DNA from: Daedaleopsis sinensis
Taxonomy: Eukaryota > Basidiomycota > Agaricomycetes > Polyporales > Polyporaceae
NCBI GenBank assembly: GCA_033807695.1
Contig: CM066301.1
Location: forward strand, 2,914,001-2,978,000
Direction: 5' to 3'
Length of the DNA: 64,000 bases
Below the pieces are notes generated by a model. The model was given only the letters and a program-made list of their open reading frames with translations, searched no databases and was not told where the DNA came from. Position numbers and translations under genes: made by a program. Below are positions 23,188 to 34,965 of the stretch, piece by piece; within the stretch, counting starts at the first letter, position 1; every line of letters starts with the position of its first letter.

Positions 23188-24145
23188 ATGGCGACGCTCA
23201 CCAAGGCACCCATGATTGAAGGAACCATTCCCTTCACATATCAGGGAGAGACATATCAGACGTACTACAAAATATTCGGGGACCTCGTCAATTGCACTCG
23301 GTGCCCTCTTGTTGCCCTCCATGGTGGCCCGGGTCTATCCCATGATGTCTTGCTCCCTATATCCGATCTCGCCGACGCGTCGATACCCGTCATATTCTAC
23401 GACCAGATCGGCAACGCACGTTCCACGCACCTCAAGGACAAGCCCGCTACCTTCTGGACGATCGATCTCTTCATCGACGAGCTCGAGAATCTCCTCAAGC
23501 ATTTCGAGATCCATGACCGGTTCAGCCTCGTCGGGCACTCCTGGGGCGGCATCCTCGCCTCTGAGTTCGAAGTGCGCAGGCAACCATTGGGCTTGCAGAA
23601 GCTCGTCCTTACGGACTCGCTGGCTGCTATGAGCCTGTGGAACGAGAGCAACGTGCAGCTTGTGACATCCTTCCCTGCTCACGTCCAGGAGGGGTTGATG
23701 GGTGGCATGAAAAATCCGCAGGCTTTTCAAGCGGCCTTGCGAGAGTTCCACGCGGTGCATGGTTGCCTGGTGAAACCCATGCCTAAGGAGTTCCTCTACT
23801 CCATGGATCAAGTTTTTGGGGAGAATGGTGATCCTACCGTCGCAAGTGCTCCGTGAGTGCAGCTTGACATACACACGCTCTACAAAACCCTCAGTCTGAT
23901 CATCTTGTAGGATGCTGAAAGATTGGTCGATCGTTGACCGCTTGCACTTGATCCGAGTGCCGACCTTCGTGATCAATGGACGGAAGGACATCTCTCAAGA
24001 CTTTGTGGTCGCTCCGTTCTTTGCGCGTATTCGCAAAGCCAAGTGGGTTACTTTCGAGCACTCTAGCCATACTCCCTTCTTCGAAGAACGCGAAAGGTTC
24101 ATGCAACTTGTGGGGGATTTCCTGTTGCTGGAAGTGCAGAATTAG
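23188..24145 (+). CDS. Proline-iminopeptidase-like alpha/beta hydrolase (S33)
   Basis: Serine hydrolase of the prolyl iminopeptidase / L-amino-acid amidase group, expected to act on N-terminal residues of small peptides or amides. The oxyanion-hole motif LHGGPGLSHD lies near residue 45, the nucleophile elbow GHSWGG carries the catalytic Ser, and the acid is in VINGRKDIS. The catalytic His is in EHSSHTPF near the C-terminus. Two exons (23188-23852, 23911-24145) join in phase. An upstream in-frame ATG at 23125 would add 21 residues; I prefer 23188, where homologous N-termini usually begin (IEGTIPFTYQGETY soon after Met). No signal peptide, so probably cytosolic. Confidence 0.88.
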
Positions 24146-24363
24146 GACAGAGAGACATCGCGATACGTGTATACATGCTCAGAATTTCGCGCGGTGTACT
24201 AGCTGTGGTGTAGACTATGTAGAGCTTGTTGCAGACTGTAGTAGCCTCAATTGCTTCCGGGATCCAATCAAAGGTGTGATGACCTCATAACGTGCATGGG
24301 CGCCTGAAACACGCTACGTCCGAAGTGTCCCGTCCGTTGAATCTTTCTTCACTTCCGTCCGCC

Positions 24364-25371
24364 ATGCACCGCGTTGCCCTCCGCGTCCCTCTCCGCTACG
24401 CGATTGCCCCTCAGAGGAGAAATTTTGTCTCCACGGTTCTTCTCACAAAAGCATGGGAGAATGAAACTATGAACGAGCTCAAGAAGGAGGCCAGGAATCG
24501 CGGGTTGTCTGTGTACGTCGCATCGGTCCTCGAGTCCGCGCACTATCCTGACATCGTTTGCAGTAGGGGCAACAAGGCAACCTTGGTCACTCGTTTGAAG
24601 CAAGATGACCAGAAGAAGGCGTTCGCCCCCGAGCCTACTCCCCACCCCCAGGCTCGCCGCGCTTCTACCTCTACCGCCCCTCCCACCAGCGCAGAGCCAG
24701 CAACGGAAGTGCCTGGCATCCCTTCCACTGCGGAGATCACCCACCCCAAACACAACTGGGAGGTTCTACTGCCCAACATCTCTGAACCCGAGCCAGAGGT
24801 GCCGGTACAGATTGTACGTCCCTACGGAGTCTCGCCGAATTTGACTGTTCACTCACCCATATGCACGTGCTAGCCATTCGTTCCCGACCTGTGGGAGTCT
24901 TCCAAACTCAAGCACACGGCTGCGCCCCCGGAGCCTGCGCCGTCAAACGAGCCTAAGGTCGTGGTCATAGGCGGCGAGGAAACTCACCCCGGTGGTGGGC
25001 CCTCACACAACCTCTGGAGCGCATCGTCGCCGTCCGAGCCGCAGACACCGCGCAAGGAGCCCTCCTCGCACGTTGGCAAGCTCTTCGCCGACATGGCGGA
25101 TGACTTCGACGTTCCGACGACCTTGGGGCTCCCCGGTCCTGGGAGCGCCCAATACGATGCCGCCGCGAAGACGGAGACGTCGGGGTCTCAGGACAAGACC
25201 TACTCTAGGGCCCTCGATGCGGACGAGAAGAGGGGCCTCTGGGTCCTCTTTGGTGTGTTTGCTGGATCCTGGGTCGCAGCTAGCTTTTTGTCTCCCGTTT
25301 CCGAGTGGGCGCACAAGGCGGAACACGTCGCGCAGGATGTGGAGGAAAAGGCGGCGGGCAAGAAGCACTAG
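24364..25371 (+). CDS. AIM34: Mitochondrial SAP-domain protein, Aim34-like
   Basis: Function poorly known; yeast Aim34 is a mitochondrial SAP-domain protein. The N-terminus (MHRVALRVPLRYAIAPQRR) is a good matrix-targeting peptide. The SAP helix-turn-helix is built across intron 1: MNELKKEARNRGLSV then RGNKATLVTRLK. A long Pro/Ser/Glu-rich linker follows, and one hydrophobic segment near the C-terminus (LWVLFGVFAGSWVAASFL) suggests a membrane anchor. Exons 24364-24512, 24564-24813, 24874-25371. The Aim34 name rests on domain order, not on high sequence identity that I can measure. Confidence 0.65.
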
Positions 25372-25569
25372 GGCGTTGCGTTCCATTGGTATGAACTGGA
25401 CATACATGTAGATAGATCTCCCATATCGCACTACTATCTATAATGTACCTGAGCCTGTCGTCAATGCCACCGCTCAACTCGGTACCTCTTCCCAAGTGTG
25501 CACAGTGAAGTCCGATAAATTGTATACTTGTCAGCACGTGATGGGCGTTGCTCTTCGTCGAGTACCACC

Positions 25570-26163
25570 ATGAGCATGCTTCCTCGAGCTTCCTTCTCGC
25601 CTTGTAGACCCTGCCATGTGCGATCCTTTCATGCTTCGGTAGCTCGTCAACACCTCATCGGTCCGCCGGACCCAGTTTCTCACCTCCGCCCTGTCATATA
25701 CGACGATGCCCCACCCCTTCCACCACCGCCTGTGCGACACCCATACTCGCTCAGGGAGTTCACAGGGGATACGCGGGAGTATCAGTGGAAGATGCAGCGA
25801 CAGGAGATCGATGCGTTCAACCACGATTTCTGGAAGGAGGTGAGCACATACCGTCACGCTCGTTCGACTGGCCCTCCCTCCATCGCCCAAAGCCTAATTG
25901 GCCCTTCTCCCCCTCCCCAACAGAGCAACACCCGCTTCTACTCAGCGAAGGAAGCTGTCCTCCAGAGCTTGCCCGAAGGCACGAGTCCGGAACAGCGCGA
26001 AGTGGCCCTGTCCGAGTTCTACACCCGCTGGGTCGCGCAGGAGCGCACGCGGCTCGAGGAGTACGGCGAGGAATGGCGGCGGCGGAACTGGGCGCAGATC
26101 TCGCTGGGTGCGCGTGTGCGATACGAGAAGCTTCTGTCCCGCATCATGCATCCGTTCAGGTGA
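25570..26163 (+). CDS. COA8: Cytochrome c oxidase assembly factor COA8 (APOPT1) homologue
   Basis: Mitochondrial protein that protects or promotes assembly of complex IV. The start at 25570 opens an Arg/Ser/Ala-rich targeting sequence (MSMLPRASFSPCRPC, RSFHASVARQ). The family core is visible as REYQWKMQRQEIDAFNHDFW in exon 1 and, after the intron, FYTRWVAQERTRLEEYGEEW followed by RRRNW. Human COA8 has the same order of an AFN..FW motif and a FY..F....Y..YN.DWY.RN motif. Exons 25570-25839 and 25924-26163. An in-frame ATG at 25528 would add 14 residues. The gene ends about 190 bp before the convergent Nup133 stop. Confidence 0.75.
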   Translation: MSMLPRASFSPCRPCHVRSFHASVARQHLIGPPDPVSHLRPVIYDDAPPLPPPPVRHPYSLREFTGDTREYQWKMQRQEIDAFNHDFWKEVSTYRHARSTGPPSIAQSLIGPSPPPQQSNTRFYSAKEAVLQSLPEGTSPEQREVALSEFYTRWVAQERTRLEEYGEEWRRRNWAQISLGARVRYEKLLSRIMHPFR

Positions 26164-26356
26164 AATAGCAAGCGTTGGGTTTGAGGCCCTAGAGCATCCC
26201 CACTCCCACATCGGTTATGCACGCGATGGAGAAACCAAGACAACAAGCCATGGCCACACGGAGACCGTTCACGAGGTGCTACAGCAGTACAATCAGACAG
26301 AACAAAAACAGTACAGTTTCGTGCGAGAGCAAGGGTTCGAGAGCGTTCGAATACTA

Positions 26357-29300
26357 CTATGTGTGGTCATGCATGCTGATGTCGTTCTCCACGAGTTGCT
26401 CCATGCTCTGGTAGATGCCGTCCAAGTCCAGCCCATGCACTATGCTGCAGTCGCGCTGGTAGTCGCGCTCGATAGCGATCACTTCTTCAGGAGACAGGCT
26501 CGGCCAGCGGAGCGCAATCTCGGCTTGCTCGGGGGCCTCCAACGTCTCTGCAGGCGTGAGCTTGAAGCCTTCGGGACGTGACTTTTTGTGGGCAACGGCT
26601 TGCAGTGCTGCGTATAACGCTGTGTTGCGAAGTCGTTCGTTCAACTCCTGGTCCGACACGCCCGTCGTTTGGCGGATCTGGTTCCAGCTGTAGCGATAGC
26701 GTCAGTCATGCGCCTGAGCGGACGGCAGCGTGGAAGAGCTCACTCGTCATGCCTCAAGATTCGTCTCCAGACGGTCCTGGATGCGTTGAGCTTTCGTGCG
26801 CTCGGAATGTTCTGTGGAGATGAGTTTAGCAGGGCTATGGATGGAATGTTGATCGGTATACCTCAGCACGCGCGAGCAACTGCAATGCACTCGCATAATC
26901 GTCGACGTGATTCTTGTTATCTTTGAGGCTCAACACATCTGCTATGTCTTCGACAGAGAGTGCTTTCCCTTGCAAGAGCTGTCGGACGAGGTTTTTGAAG
27001 ACCTAATCTGTCTGTGAGCATACACATTCACAAGTATCACGGAGGACCCACGTTGTAGAAGGCTTTGGACGCGCCCAGATTCGCAGCCTTGTGCTGCGCA
27101 ATGGTCTCGACCTGCATTTCGAGAGACTGTCGGGAACGAACGGTCGCAAGAGCCGACTTCAGGTCTTCCACTAGTGTGTCATGGACACTGACGAAGTCGA
27201 GACCGTCGTGGAATGCTGCGGTAGGATGAGTGCTACTGTAGAGAAACCATACTGACAGAGTTTCCATACCATCCAATACGTCCTGGCTGATCTCGGTCTC
27301 GCCCTCGTGCAATTGGGCAAGATGTGACAACTTCCCGATGCTGAGCATGAGCTATGGACGTATAAGCCGCGCATCCCTTGACATAAAGAACGAGGTTCAC
27401 ATACATGTTTGGACACCAACTCGGTGGCGTGTTCGGCTTCAGTGAGCAATGCTTGCGCCGCAGGCGCATAACGAGCTCGACCGAGATCGTGGAGCCATGA
27501 GATACCCGGATATTCGTGCTCCGCGAAGAACAAGTCCAGGTACTCAATGTGTCCAAGAGAGAACATTGTCCGCAGCTCGCCGTGCTCAATGTACCATCTG
27601 AACAACTCAGTCGTGAAAGTCTCCTTGAACTTGTCGATGTATGCTTCAATCCTGGCGGCGTTGGGGTTCTCCTGAGGTGGGTAGATCTTCCCCTTGTGAC
27701 AGAGTGCCGCAAGACTCGAGAAGTCATGGTAGTCTTCCGCGAGCCGGAACGCCTCGTTGGCAAAGTCATTCTTCCCTGTGCGAAACTATCTAAACGCCGC
27801 CATCAACACATACGAACGCGGCACTCACGAAGAGTTTCAAGAACTTGCGGGCGGAGCTGACGAAACCTCTCCTCTTGTTCCGAGCGTTCACGCTCAGCTC
27901 CGGAGTCTTCAGAAGCAATTGGGCTTGAAGACGAATGTAAGTAGAGAATCTCTAGCAAAGTCATCACTAGTACACTGACCTCCCCAACCAGTCCAATCGC
28001 TCTTGGATGCACTTGAACAGACATGACGCAAGTTCTGGCAGCTGAGACTTGGGCAACCTCTTGATGTTCGCTGTTCCGAAATCGCCAGAGGGTGTCTCGA
28101 CAATTGCCGCGGTCAGAGTGAACAGCTCGACCACGATTGCAATGACATTAGGCTGACTCGTCCAAGGGTCAATCATCGGCAGCGTTATCCCGTAGACACC
28201 GAGATTGAACTCGCGATAGTTGTATGCGCTTTGGAGAATCGTCTGGAGCATCTTCGTTCAGATCGAAGTTCATCTCAAGATGGTATGGGCATGGGACTCA
28301 CCATGACGATCTGGTTAGCTTGAGGTATCACCTCCGCAATCCTGCCGTTCATGTCCGACGCAGAGACGCGGACAAGCTCCGCAACATGGGGGATGAGGCC
28401 GCCCAAGTCTCGAACGCGCATTCTCAAGAAAGCCCTGATCCCATCCTCGTGATGGTCTTCCCCGATTGCAGTCATGTAATGATGGACAGCCTTCTGTAGA
28501 GTACGTTGATTCTGACCGGCACTGTATACATAGATGAGTCCAGTGAAAGTCAACTCAGAAGGTTCAAGACGAACTGTAAGCTCTCATTATGGCGGAGCCA
28601 GAGTTGATGAGCCGCATAGAGTTTTTCTGCATCGGTGGCCAAAGTTTGTCGACTGGATTGGGACATCTGCATTGGGAGCTCTTAGTAAAACCATGCTTGT
28701 ATAAGTAGAGACACAAACCTTGGTCAGTGCCGAGTTGTCGTTGATGAACTTGATGAGGAAACTAAGGCGATCTTTACGGCCAGTCATCTGCGCATTGAGA
28801 TCGTGGTGCGAGCGTACGACCTCGGCATCTATGTTTGGTGGGGATGCTCAGTGTTGTGCTAGGTATGATTGACCACTGATACTTGCCTGACTCTAATACA
28901 GCCTCGCTCAGCTGCTCAGCACCAGACATGAGGGCTTCTTCATCAATCTCGGGAGGGAAGCTGAAGTGTAGAGGGTTCTATACAACGGTTACCCACGGTG
29001 TCGATCACGATGAGGCCTGTCACTGACCTCTGGCAATGAACCGTATAGTATGGCCTTGGTCATTGTGGACTTGATCAGATTCGCACGGCCGGTTCTGAGT
29101 TGAGATGAGCTTGTGGTCAAGGACATATACCGCATGACTTACTCTGGGTGGAACGAAGCGACTTCGTTGAGGTCGACCGTTGTTTTCATCATAGTCGCTG
29201 CCGTCAACACGAGCAGTGACCCTTCGCCTTCGATGACGCCAACGCCCAACGTGCGGTCTGTCGAAGACTTCAATTCGAGTCGATCCATGAACTCGTTCTC

Positions 29301-31003
29301 TGTACGTGTGTGAGTAAAGCAGCAGGCGCGACGTTAATCTCGCCAAACCTTGAGCACAAATCGTCACAGCATCACCGAACTGGATTGCGATTAATCGTTC
29401 CCGTACTACAATCTGAAGCCTCGGGTGCATAGGTGCGCCTGAGCTAGAAGTCTGCACTAGAGTGAGCGACGAAAGGGTGAAATTGAGCGGACGTGACACA
29501 TACGCTCTGGTATGGCACTGCTTGAACCTTCAGTATCTGGAAGGAGCCAGGAAGATGTCGTAGATAGGCGATTGCGTACACCCGACGAGGTTGTGTTGTG
29601 GCTTGCATGGAGGTGTCTTCCTCTTGACCCGCAAACGAGACAAGAAGAACCATATCGTTAGACCTGTCTCCCAAACGCGTTAACAGTGTGGGAGGCAGTG
29701 GTACCTTTGAGGTTTCGAACACTCACCCCTGCACCTTCAGGTCCAGAAGCTCGAGATCGAGCTCGACGTCTTCTCGAGGAGCGCTGGGGAAGTATTCCCG
29801 TACAGCAGCTCTAGTCTGTTCGCCAACGTCCTCTTCCAGTAGTAACTCCTCCCAACCCTCAACAGACATGTTCCACTGTTGCAGCCTCGTGTCCGCAAGT
29901 GCCCAGACAACCCGGCCAGTGGCGTCGCGAGCCAAGTCACACACCGCAACAGCATTGACGTTACCGCGTTGAGGTTGTAGCTCCTGAGTGGACCAGAAAC
30001 CGGGAAGAAGCCGCGTCAACGACAAGGAGGATGATGGTCGACTGAAGACATGTGTCGACAGATGGTGTTTGCCTCCAGAAGACGTCAATACTAAACGGAA
30101 CAGGCGTCCCACCGAGGTCGAAATGATAAACGTTTGCGACTATGCAACGTAAGTTACATTCAGCCAGACGGTGACGCGTCAACATGGTGGTTGTACTCAC
30201 GTCTGCCCTGGTTAGACTGGTTACGTTCTCGCCCTGCTCCAAGCTCAGCTGAGAGAAAGAGAAGTTGTCGCCTCCAGCAAGGCCCATTCCTATGCTATCC
30301 CAAAAGCGTATCTGGCCTATGTTGGAGCTCACTATAAGTCCAGGTTCTCTCTGCGAGCCAAAGGGAACCAGCGCATGAAACGGTGTGGTCATGGGGGGAG
30401 GGTTAGAATCGTGCGGGCATCCGAAGATATAGCAGGTCGGGGTCCCTGTCAGAGCCTAGTAAACACAGTCGGTGTTCGTGAGCTAGAGGTACGCGGTGCA
30501 TCTGCAACTCTACACGCACTTGACTATATTTCCAGACGAAACATGTCTCCAATGAGGCAACCACAGCAAATCCGGTTACTGGGTCAACATCTCCGGTGTA
30601 ACCTTCTCTGTAGAAGTCTGCGCGTGGTGTAAGAAATATATCTTGAACTAAAGTGGGCTAACGCACCTGCATTGCGAAGGGCTTGCCTCACTTCCAGAGG
30701 TAATTGTGCGTAGAATGTCACCGTCATCTCCTTTGACTTCGAGAACACGGTTTCTGTCTTCAATCCACGCTCGAATATCTCCGAGCCGCCTTCATCCACG
30801 TCCATACCCGAGCCGGACATGATAGAGTCATCATCGCGTACAGGAGGCAGTTGTCCTCTCCCCACAGGCGTAGAAAAGCGCGATTGTGGCTGCACACTCC
30901 CGAGACGAGTTCGTTTGCTCGTACCCTGCCTGGGAGGCGAGGGAGACATCCCAATCGACGAGTAGCGCGCTGTGCGCCGTGGTGCTGGTGAGAATGTCGC
31001 CAT
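26357..31003 (-). CDS. NUP133: Nucleoporin Nup133
   Basis: Component of the outer-ring Y (Nup84/Nup107-160) complex of the nuclear pore; an N-terminal beta-propeller binds curved membrane and a C-terminal helical stack docks the complex. The start at 31003 gives MATFSPAPRRTARYSS, a disordered basic/Ser-rich tail. The propeller begins with the family hallmark GDVDPVTGFAVVASLETCFV and continues through PGLIVSSNIGQIRFWDSIG and VVWALADTRLQQWNMS. The C-terminus (LRNTALYAALQAVAHKK to MEQLVENDISMHDHT) matches Nup133 ends. Many short introns split the gene; I have not fixed all. An upstream ATG at 31072 is in frame but less likely. It is divergent from PRCC, 169 bp away. Confidence 0.88.
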
Positions 31004-31172
31004 AGATGCAGCTGCAGCAGAGCAAGGTGTGCCACCAGGAAGCGAGAGAGGCCAACAAAAGTGAGCAGACAAGGATCTGAAGCGCGAGCAAGCGCGTCAC
31101 GGATTCAGAACAACGCGTCCTGAACCTTGTTCGGGAACTGCCGAACCAACTCCGTCTCTCACCTCCATCATC

Positions 31173-32620
31173 ATGCTCGGCGTCGAAGGCTACGGCAGCG
31201 ACAGCGACAATGGCAGCGACACTGAGACTACCCAGCAGACATCCTCGACACCACAGCGCTCCTCTCTAACCGCCAAGCTCCCTAGTCCTGCAGCAAAGAA
31301 GTCGACATTCTCTCTTCCACCGCCCGCAGCCCCATCTTCCAAAGCATCTTCAAGTCTTTCCCTACCTCCCCCGAAGACTAAGAAAGTACCTAAGAAGATT
31401 GCTATTGGCCTACCTAGTCTCCCCAAAGAGTCGGATGGCGACGTCTCGGACCCTGATGATCGGCCAGCTGCGAAGAAACCCCGACTGGATTCCGGCGCTG
31501 GTGCGTCTGCATTACTGTCTATGCTACCGGCCCCCAAGAACGCGGCTCCTGTCCCTGCTGCTCCTGAGAGGGTACTGGGTGGGGGGAGGGGGCCTGGACT
31601 TGTGTTCAAGACTGCGTCCAACCCCCGGACGACGACCGTGGAGGATGTGGAGGAGGAGGCTGAGGACCATGGGGAGACAAATGACACGCTAGGCTCTTCG
31701 CACTCGTCAATTCTGGAGGAGAAGGTCGTGAAGAAGCCACCACTGCCATTTATGCCTACGTCTGTGTCTAGAGGCAAGGCGAATGTCTCGGTCGAGGAGA
31801 AGCATGCCGCACCCATCTCACGACCAGCCGTATCTGCCGCTCCGGCAGTCGATTTCTTCTCTCTAGGTGCGTTCTTCGTGCGGCATGTTTGCCTCGTGCC
31901 TAGCATCTTTGCTGATCATTGCATTCCTAGGCTCTTCATCCGCTCCTTCGTCTTCTCAATCAAATACTGGGAAGGTTTCATCCACGCCTTCTGTCCCTTC
32001 CGTCTCTGCTACCCCTGGGATGCCGTCTTACACCGCTGCACCGAAGGTAGACGACTTCGCTCCCCCAGATCCCACCCCGGACGATCCATATCCCGGCTAC
32101 TATCTTCTCCCGTCCGGCCAGTGGGCGGCGTACGACCAGGCGTACTACAAGAAGTTCTACGACAAGTGGAAGAAAGACTACGACGCCCATGTCCGTGCGC
32201 TCGAGAAAGGCAAGGTTAAGGGGTTCGAGCGCGCAGAGGAAGAGGCGGAGGATGTCAACGCTTTGGAGGAGATGGAGAAGGCGAAGGTGGAAATACAGGA
32301 GCGGGAGCAAAGAAAGGCACTTACAACAGCGGGTGCAGCCGTTGCTGCAGCGCCGAAGATGAACATCAAGGTATGTGAGCGCAAGGGGTATATTCTATAG
32401 ACATGCTGAACTTCCGCACAGGGTGCTGCGTTGGGTGGAAAGGCACGCACAAGACATCAACTATCTACACTACTCACGGAGGCATACTCGAACAGGGAGG
32501 CATTGGAAGAGAAGATCGCTCAGGGAAGGCGGAATCGCAAGGAGGCAGGCAACAAGTATGGTGCGTCATCTCTATTTCACGTCACTCGTACCCTCTTCTC
32601 ATACTTGCGCAGGGTTTTGA
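31173..32620 (+). CDS. PRCC: PRCC-family nuclear protein
   Basis: Homologue of the proline-rich PRCC protein, a nuclear factor linked to spliceosomes and mitotic checkpoint control in animals. The N-terminal two thirds are disordered and rich in Ser/Pro/Lys, beginning MLGVEGYGSDSDNGSD, a common PRCC-type start. The C-terminal conserved block is RTRHQLSTLLTEAYSNREAL ending RRNRKEAGNKYGF, typical of the family. A WW/FF-like patch PYPGYYLLPSGQWAAYDQAY precedes a Lys/Glu coiled coil. Exons 31173-31866, 31931-32370, 32422-32560, 32613-32620. The last coding exon is only 8 nt yet supplies the conserved final Gly-Phe. 3' end is convergent with histone H2B. Confidence 0.85.
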
Positions 32621-32811
32621 ACAGCGTGATACCTTCCTTCGTACATACCTCGCTCCGTACATTTACCATTTTCTAGCTTTCTATGACGGCCACAGCTGTT
32701 CACCATGTAAACAAGAACAATACTCCAAAACAGCATGCGAGATATTAGAACACGACACTATAGTACATGTGTAGGATATGCAAACAATTGCACATAAGTC
32801 CCATAGATGTC

Positions 32812-33442
32812 TCACTTCTGGCTCGACGAGAACTTGGTGACGGACTTCGTGCCCTCGGAGATAGCATGCTTGGCCAACTCACCCGGGAGGATGAGACGGA
32901 CAGCGGTCTGGATCTCTCGCGAGGAAATGGTGGATTTCTTGGAGTACGACGAAAGCTCTGCGAAGAGACGATAAGTCACGTAACGGGCAGAGAGGGTATA
33001 GGTACTCACTGGAGGCCTCAGTCGCGATACGTTCGAAGATATCGTTGACGAAGGAGTTCAGGATCGCCATCGCCTTGTTGGAGATACCCGTGTCAGGGTG
33101 CACCTGCTTGAGCACTGCAAGCAAGGCATCACACGCGTTGGTCACCCCGTCATCGCATAGATTGCAGTAGTCCACGCACCCTTGTACACGTATGAACTCC
33201 AAGTCTCCTTGCGGGACTTCTTGCGCTTCTTCTTCTCCCCGTCGGGGCCCGCCGAAGCCGCCGACTTGCTTGTCTTGCTCGCAGCGGTCTTTTTCGCCTT
33301 CGACTCGGCCTTGACAGGTGCCTTCGAGGCAGTGGTCGAGACGGGGGCCTTAGAGGCAGATGAAGCAGGCTAGAAGACGCGTCTATGAGATCACGAAGTA
33401 CGTGGTTATGGCCGGACCACGGCGTCATACCTTGGGTGCCAT
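32812..33442 (-). CDS. HTB1: Histone H2B
   Basis: Core nucleosome histone. Four exons (33442-33431, 33369-33180, 33114-33010, 32957-32812) give 150 aa. The N-terminal tail is Ala/Lys/Ser-rich, followed by [20 protein letters not shown] and [20 protein letters not shown]. The ending [19 protein letters not shown] then [10 protein letters not shown] carries the conserved Lys for ubiquitylation, as in fungal H2B. The first coding exon is 12 nt (Met-Ala-Pro-Lys). No H2A gene is adjacent, although fungal H2A and H2B are often paired. The upstream region carries two ACGCGT boxes and a CACGTG. Confidence 0.95.
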
Positions 33443-33607
33443 GGAGAAAGAGCTATAACTTCGTGTCAGTGTATGAGTTGAGATTGAAGTGAGACTGTAC
33501 TAACCTTGGATAGGTGAGGAAGGGGTGGTGGGTGGTGGGGGGTCGAGGACAAGAGCGTTGAGCACAGAATTCGCTCGCGTCGACTACTATAAAGGAATCA
33601 ACAAGGT

Positions 33608-33643
33608 CACGTGCGGACGCGTCTGTTTACAAGCCACACGCGT
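33608..33643. promoter_or_regulatory. CACGTG and two ACGCGT boxes upstream of histone H2B
   Basis: CACGTG at 33608-33613, ACGCGT at 33617-33622 and 33638-33643, lying 166-201 bp upstream of the H2B ATG. ACGCGT is the core recognised by the fungal MBF complex; histone genes peak in S phase. The role is inferred from motif and position. Confidence 0.45.
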
Positions 33644-33819
33644 GTAGCGCGTAAGCGCCGATCGCGTCTCGGCTAGCGCCATGTGTGCGTTCATTCCGCC
33701 GATCGTCTTTGCTCCACCATTGTCCAACGATATGAGCGATGCCTCTACGCCTGTGCAAGCTAAAGCTGGTGAAGGTACACCATCCGTTCATTGTTCTCCG
33801 AGCACTATAAAGTGGACAC

Positions 33820-34965
33820 TCATACATTGGCCAATACGATCCGCCCAGTCATGCCCACAATCCCGCTCTGGATCTCCTCTGCCCATACCCGTATCGTTTC
33901 TTTGTCTTCTTGCGTCCCACAGATTCTGATTGGCCGGTTTACAACGATAGGGTTGATAGCGCGATACTCGAATGCTTTGAAAGCAGATGCGGGCAAGTGT
34001 ACGGCTGCTGTGTCCAGTAGCATCAGTGCGGTAAGGGGGCCATGGACGAGTCTCTCTATATAACCGCCGTCAGCAGCGCATACGTTCACGCCGACGCCGA
34101 CATACCGGGATATCCCTCGGACTTCTGTGCATACTCCTTGTCAAGATGGATATAGTGACCATTGAAGGTGAGCGCCGAGAAACGAAACAGGGTCGTAGGA
34201 GTCGGGGAACACTCCAAAGTGAAGTCGGGCCGCGGGAGGTCGTTCACTGCATGGACGAGAATGAGCCGTCTGCGTCAGGCCCCCCAAGGCCTCCCCGTCT
34301 TCCGCCATCGGGCCCTCACCTTGCTTAGCGCCTCTGCGGTTGCCTGGCATTGCCAGATAAACGTGAGAGCGCTCCTCCTCGATGCACACTTCGTCGTTGC
34401 CGACTGTCCTGTACTCCATCTTCTGCTTCACGAAGACCATGGGAGTGCCTGTATCAAATCCCTTCTTGTCGACGGCTGCTATTGTGGAAATGGCGGCCGC
34501 TTTGTCGCCGACATGCAGCGGCCGCTTCCATATCATGCGCCCTCCCGCCCACATCCGGCGAGTGAACGGCTCTGGGGGGCAGAAATCGACGTCCGTGCCG
34601 TCCGAACGCAGCGCACATTCGGGGTTCCGGGGATGGAAGAAGACCAGATGGTGGCCGTAGCCCAGTGGAGCCCCGGCCTGAGGAGGAGCACATGGACGTC
34701 GCGACCCGTCCCTGGTGGGAAGCGTTACGTAGAGGTCGGCGAGGTGCTCTGGCCGCAGCGTATCGCTAAAGCTGAGCCTCTTTTCGGCGGCGATCCACTG
34801 GTCGAGGGCGGCGGCGTGCGAGGGAGAAACATGCGGAGTTTGGGAAGTCGGCGACGAATAGAAAGGGCGGGAATCGACGCGCTGCGCGACGCCACGACGG
34901 GACGACGATGTGGCGGCCACGGTGAGAGAGCGGCGTGTGCGCACTGGCGACACGGATATCAGCAT
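33820..34965 (-). CDS. HTD2: Mitochondrial 3-hydroxyacyl-thioester dehydratase, Htd2-like (MaoC/FAS1 hot-dog)
   Basis: Predicted dehydratase of mitochondrial type II fatty acid synthesis (3-hydroxyacyl-ACP to enoyl-ACP, route to lipoate); fungal homologues are often labelled mesaconyl-C4-CoA hydratase. From the Met at 34965 the N-terminus (MLISVSPVRTRRSLTVAATS) is a good presequence. Motifs: LPTRDGS, then APLGYGHHLVFFHPRNPE, EPFTRRMWAGGRM, and after an intron TLFRFSALTFNGHYIHLDKE. After a second intron comes LVHGPLTALMLL, carrying the hot-dog catalytic His region. In-frame sequence extends upstream to 35037, so the start could be there. About 290 residues, within family range. Confidence 0.82.

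Noticed and set aside
26320..26356. Possible tRNA B box (gggttcgagagcg)
   Set aside because: No matching A box, acceptor stem or anticodon arm; it lies just beyond the NUP133 stop codon.
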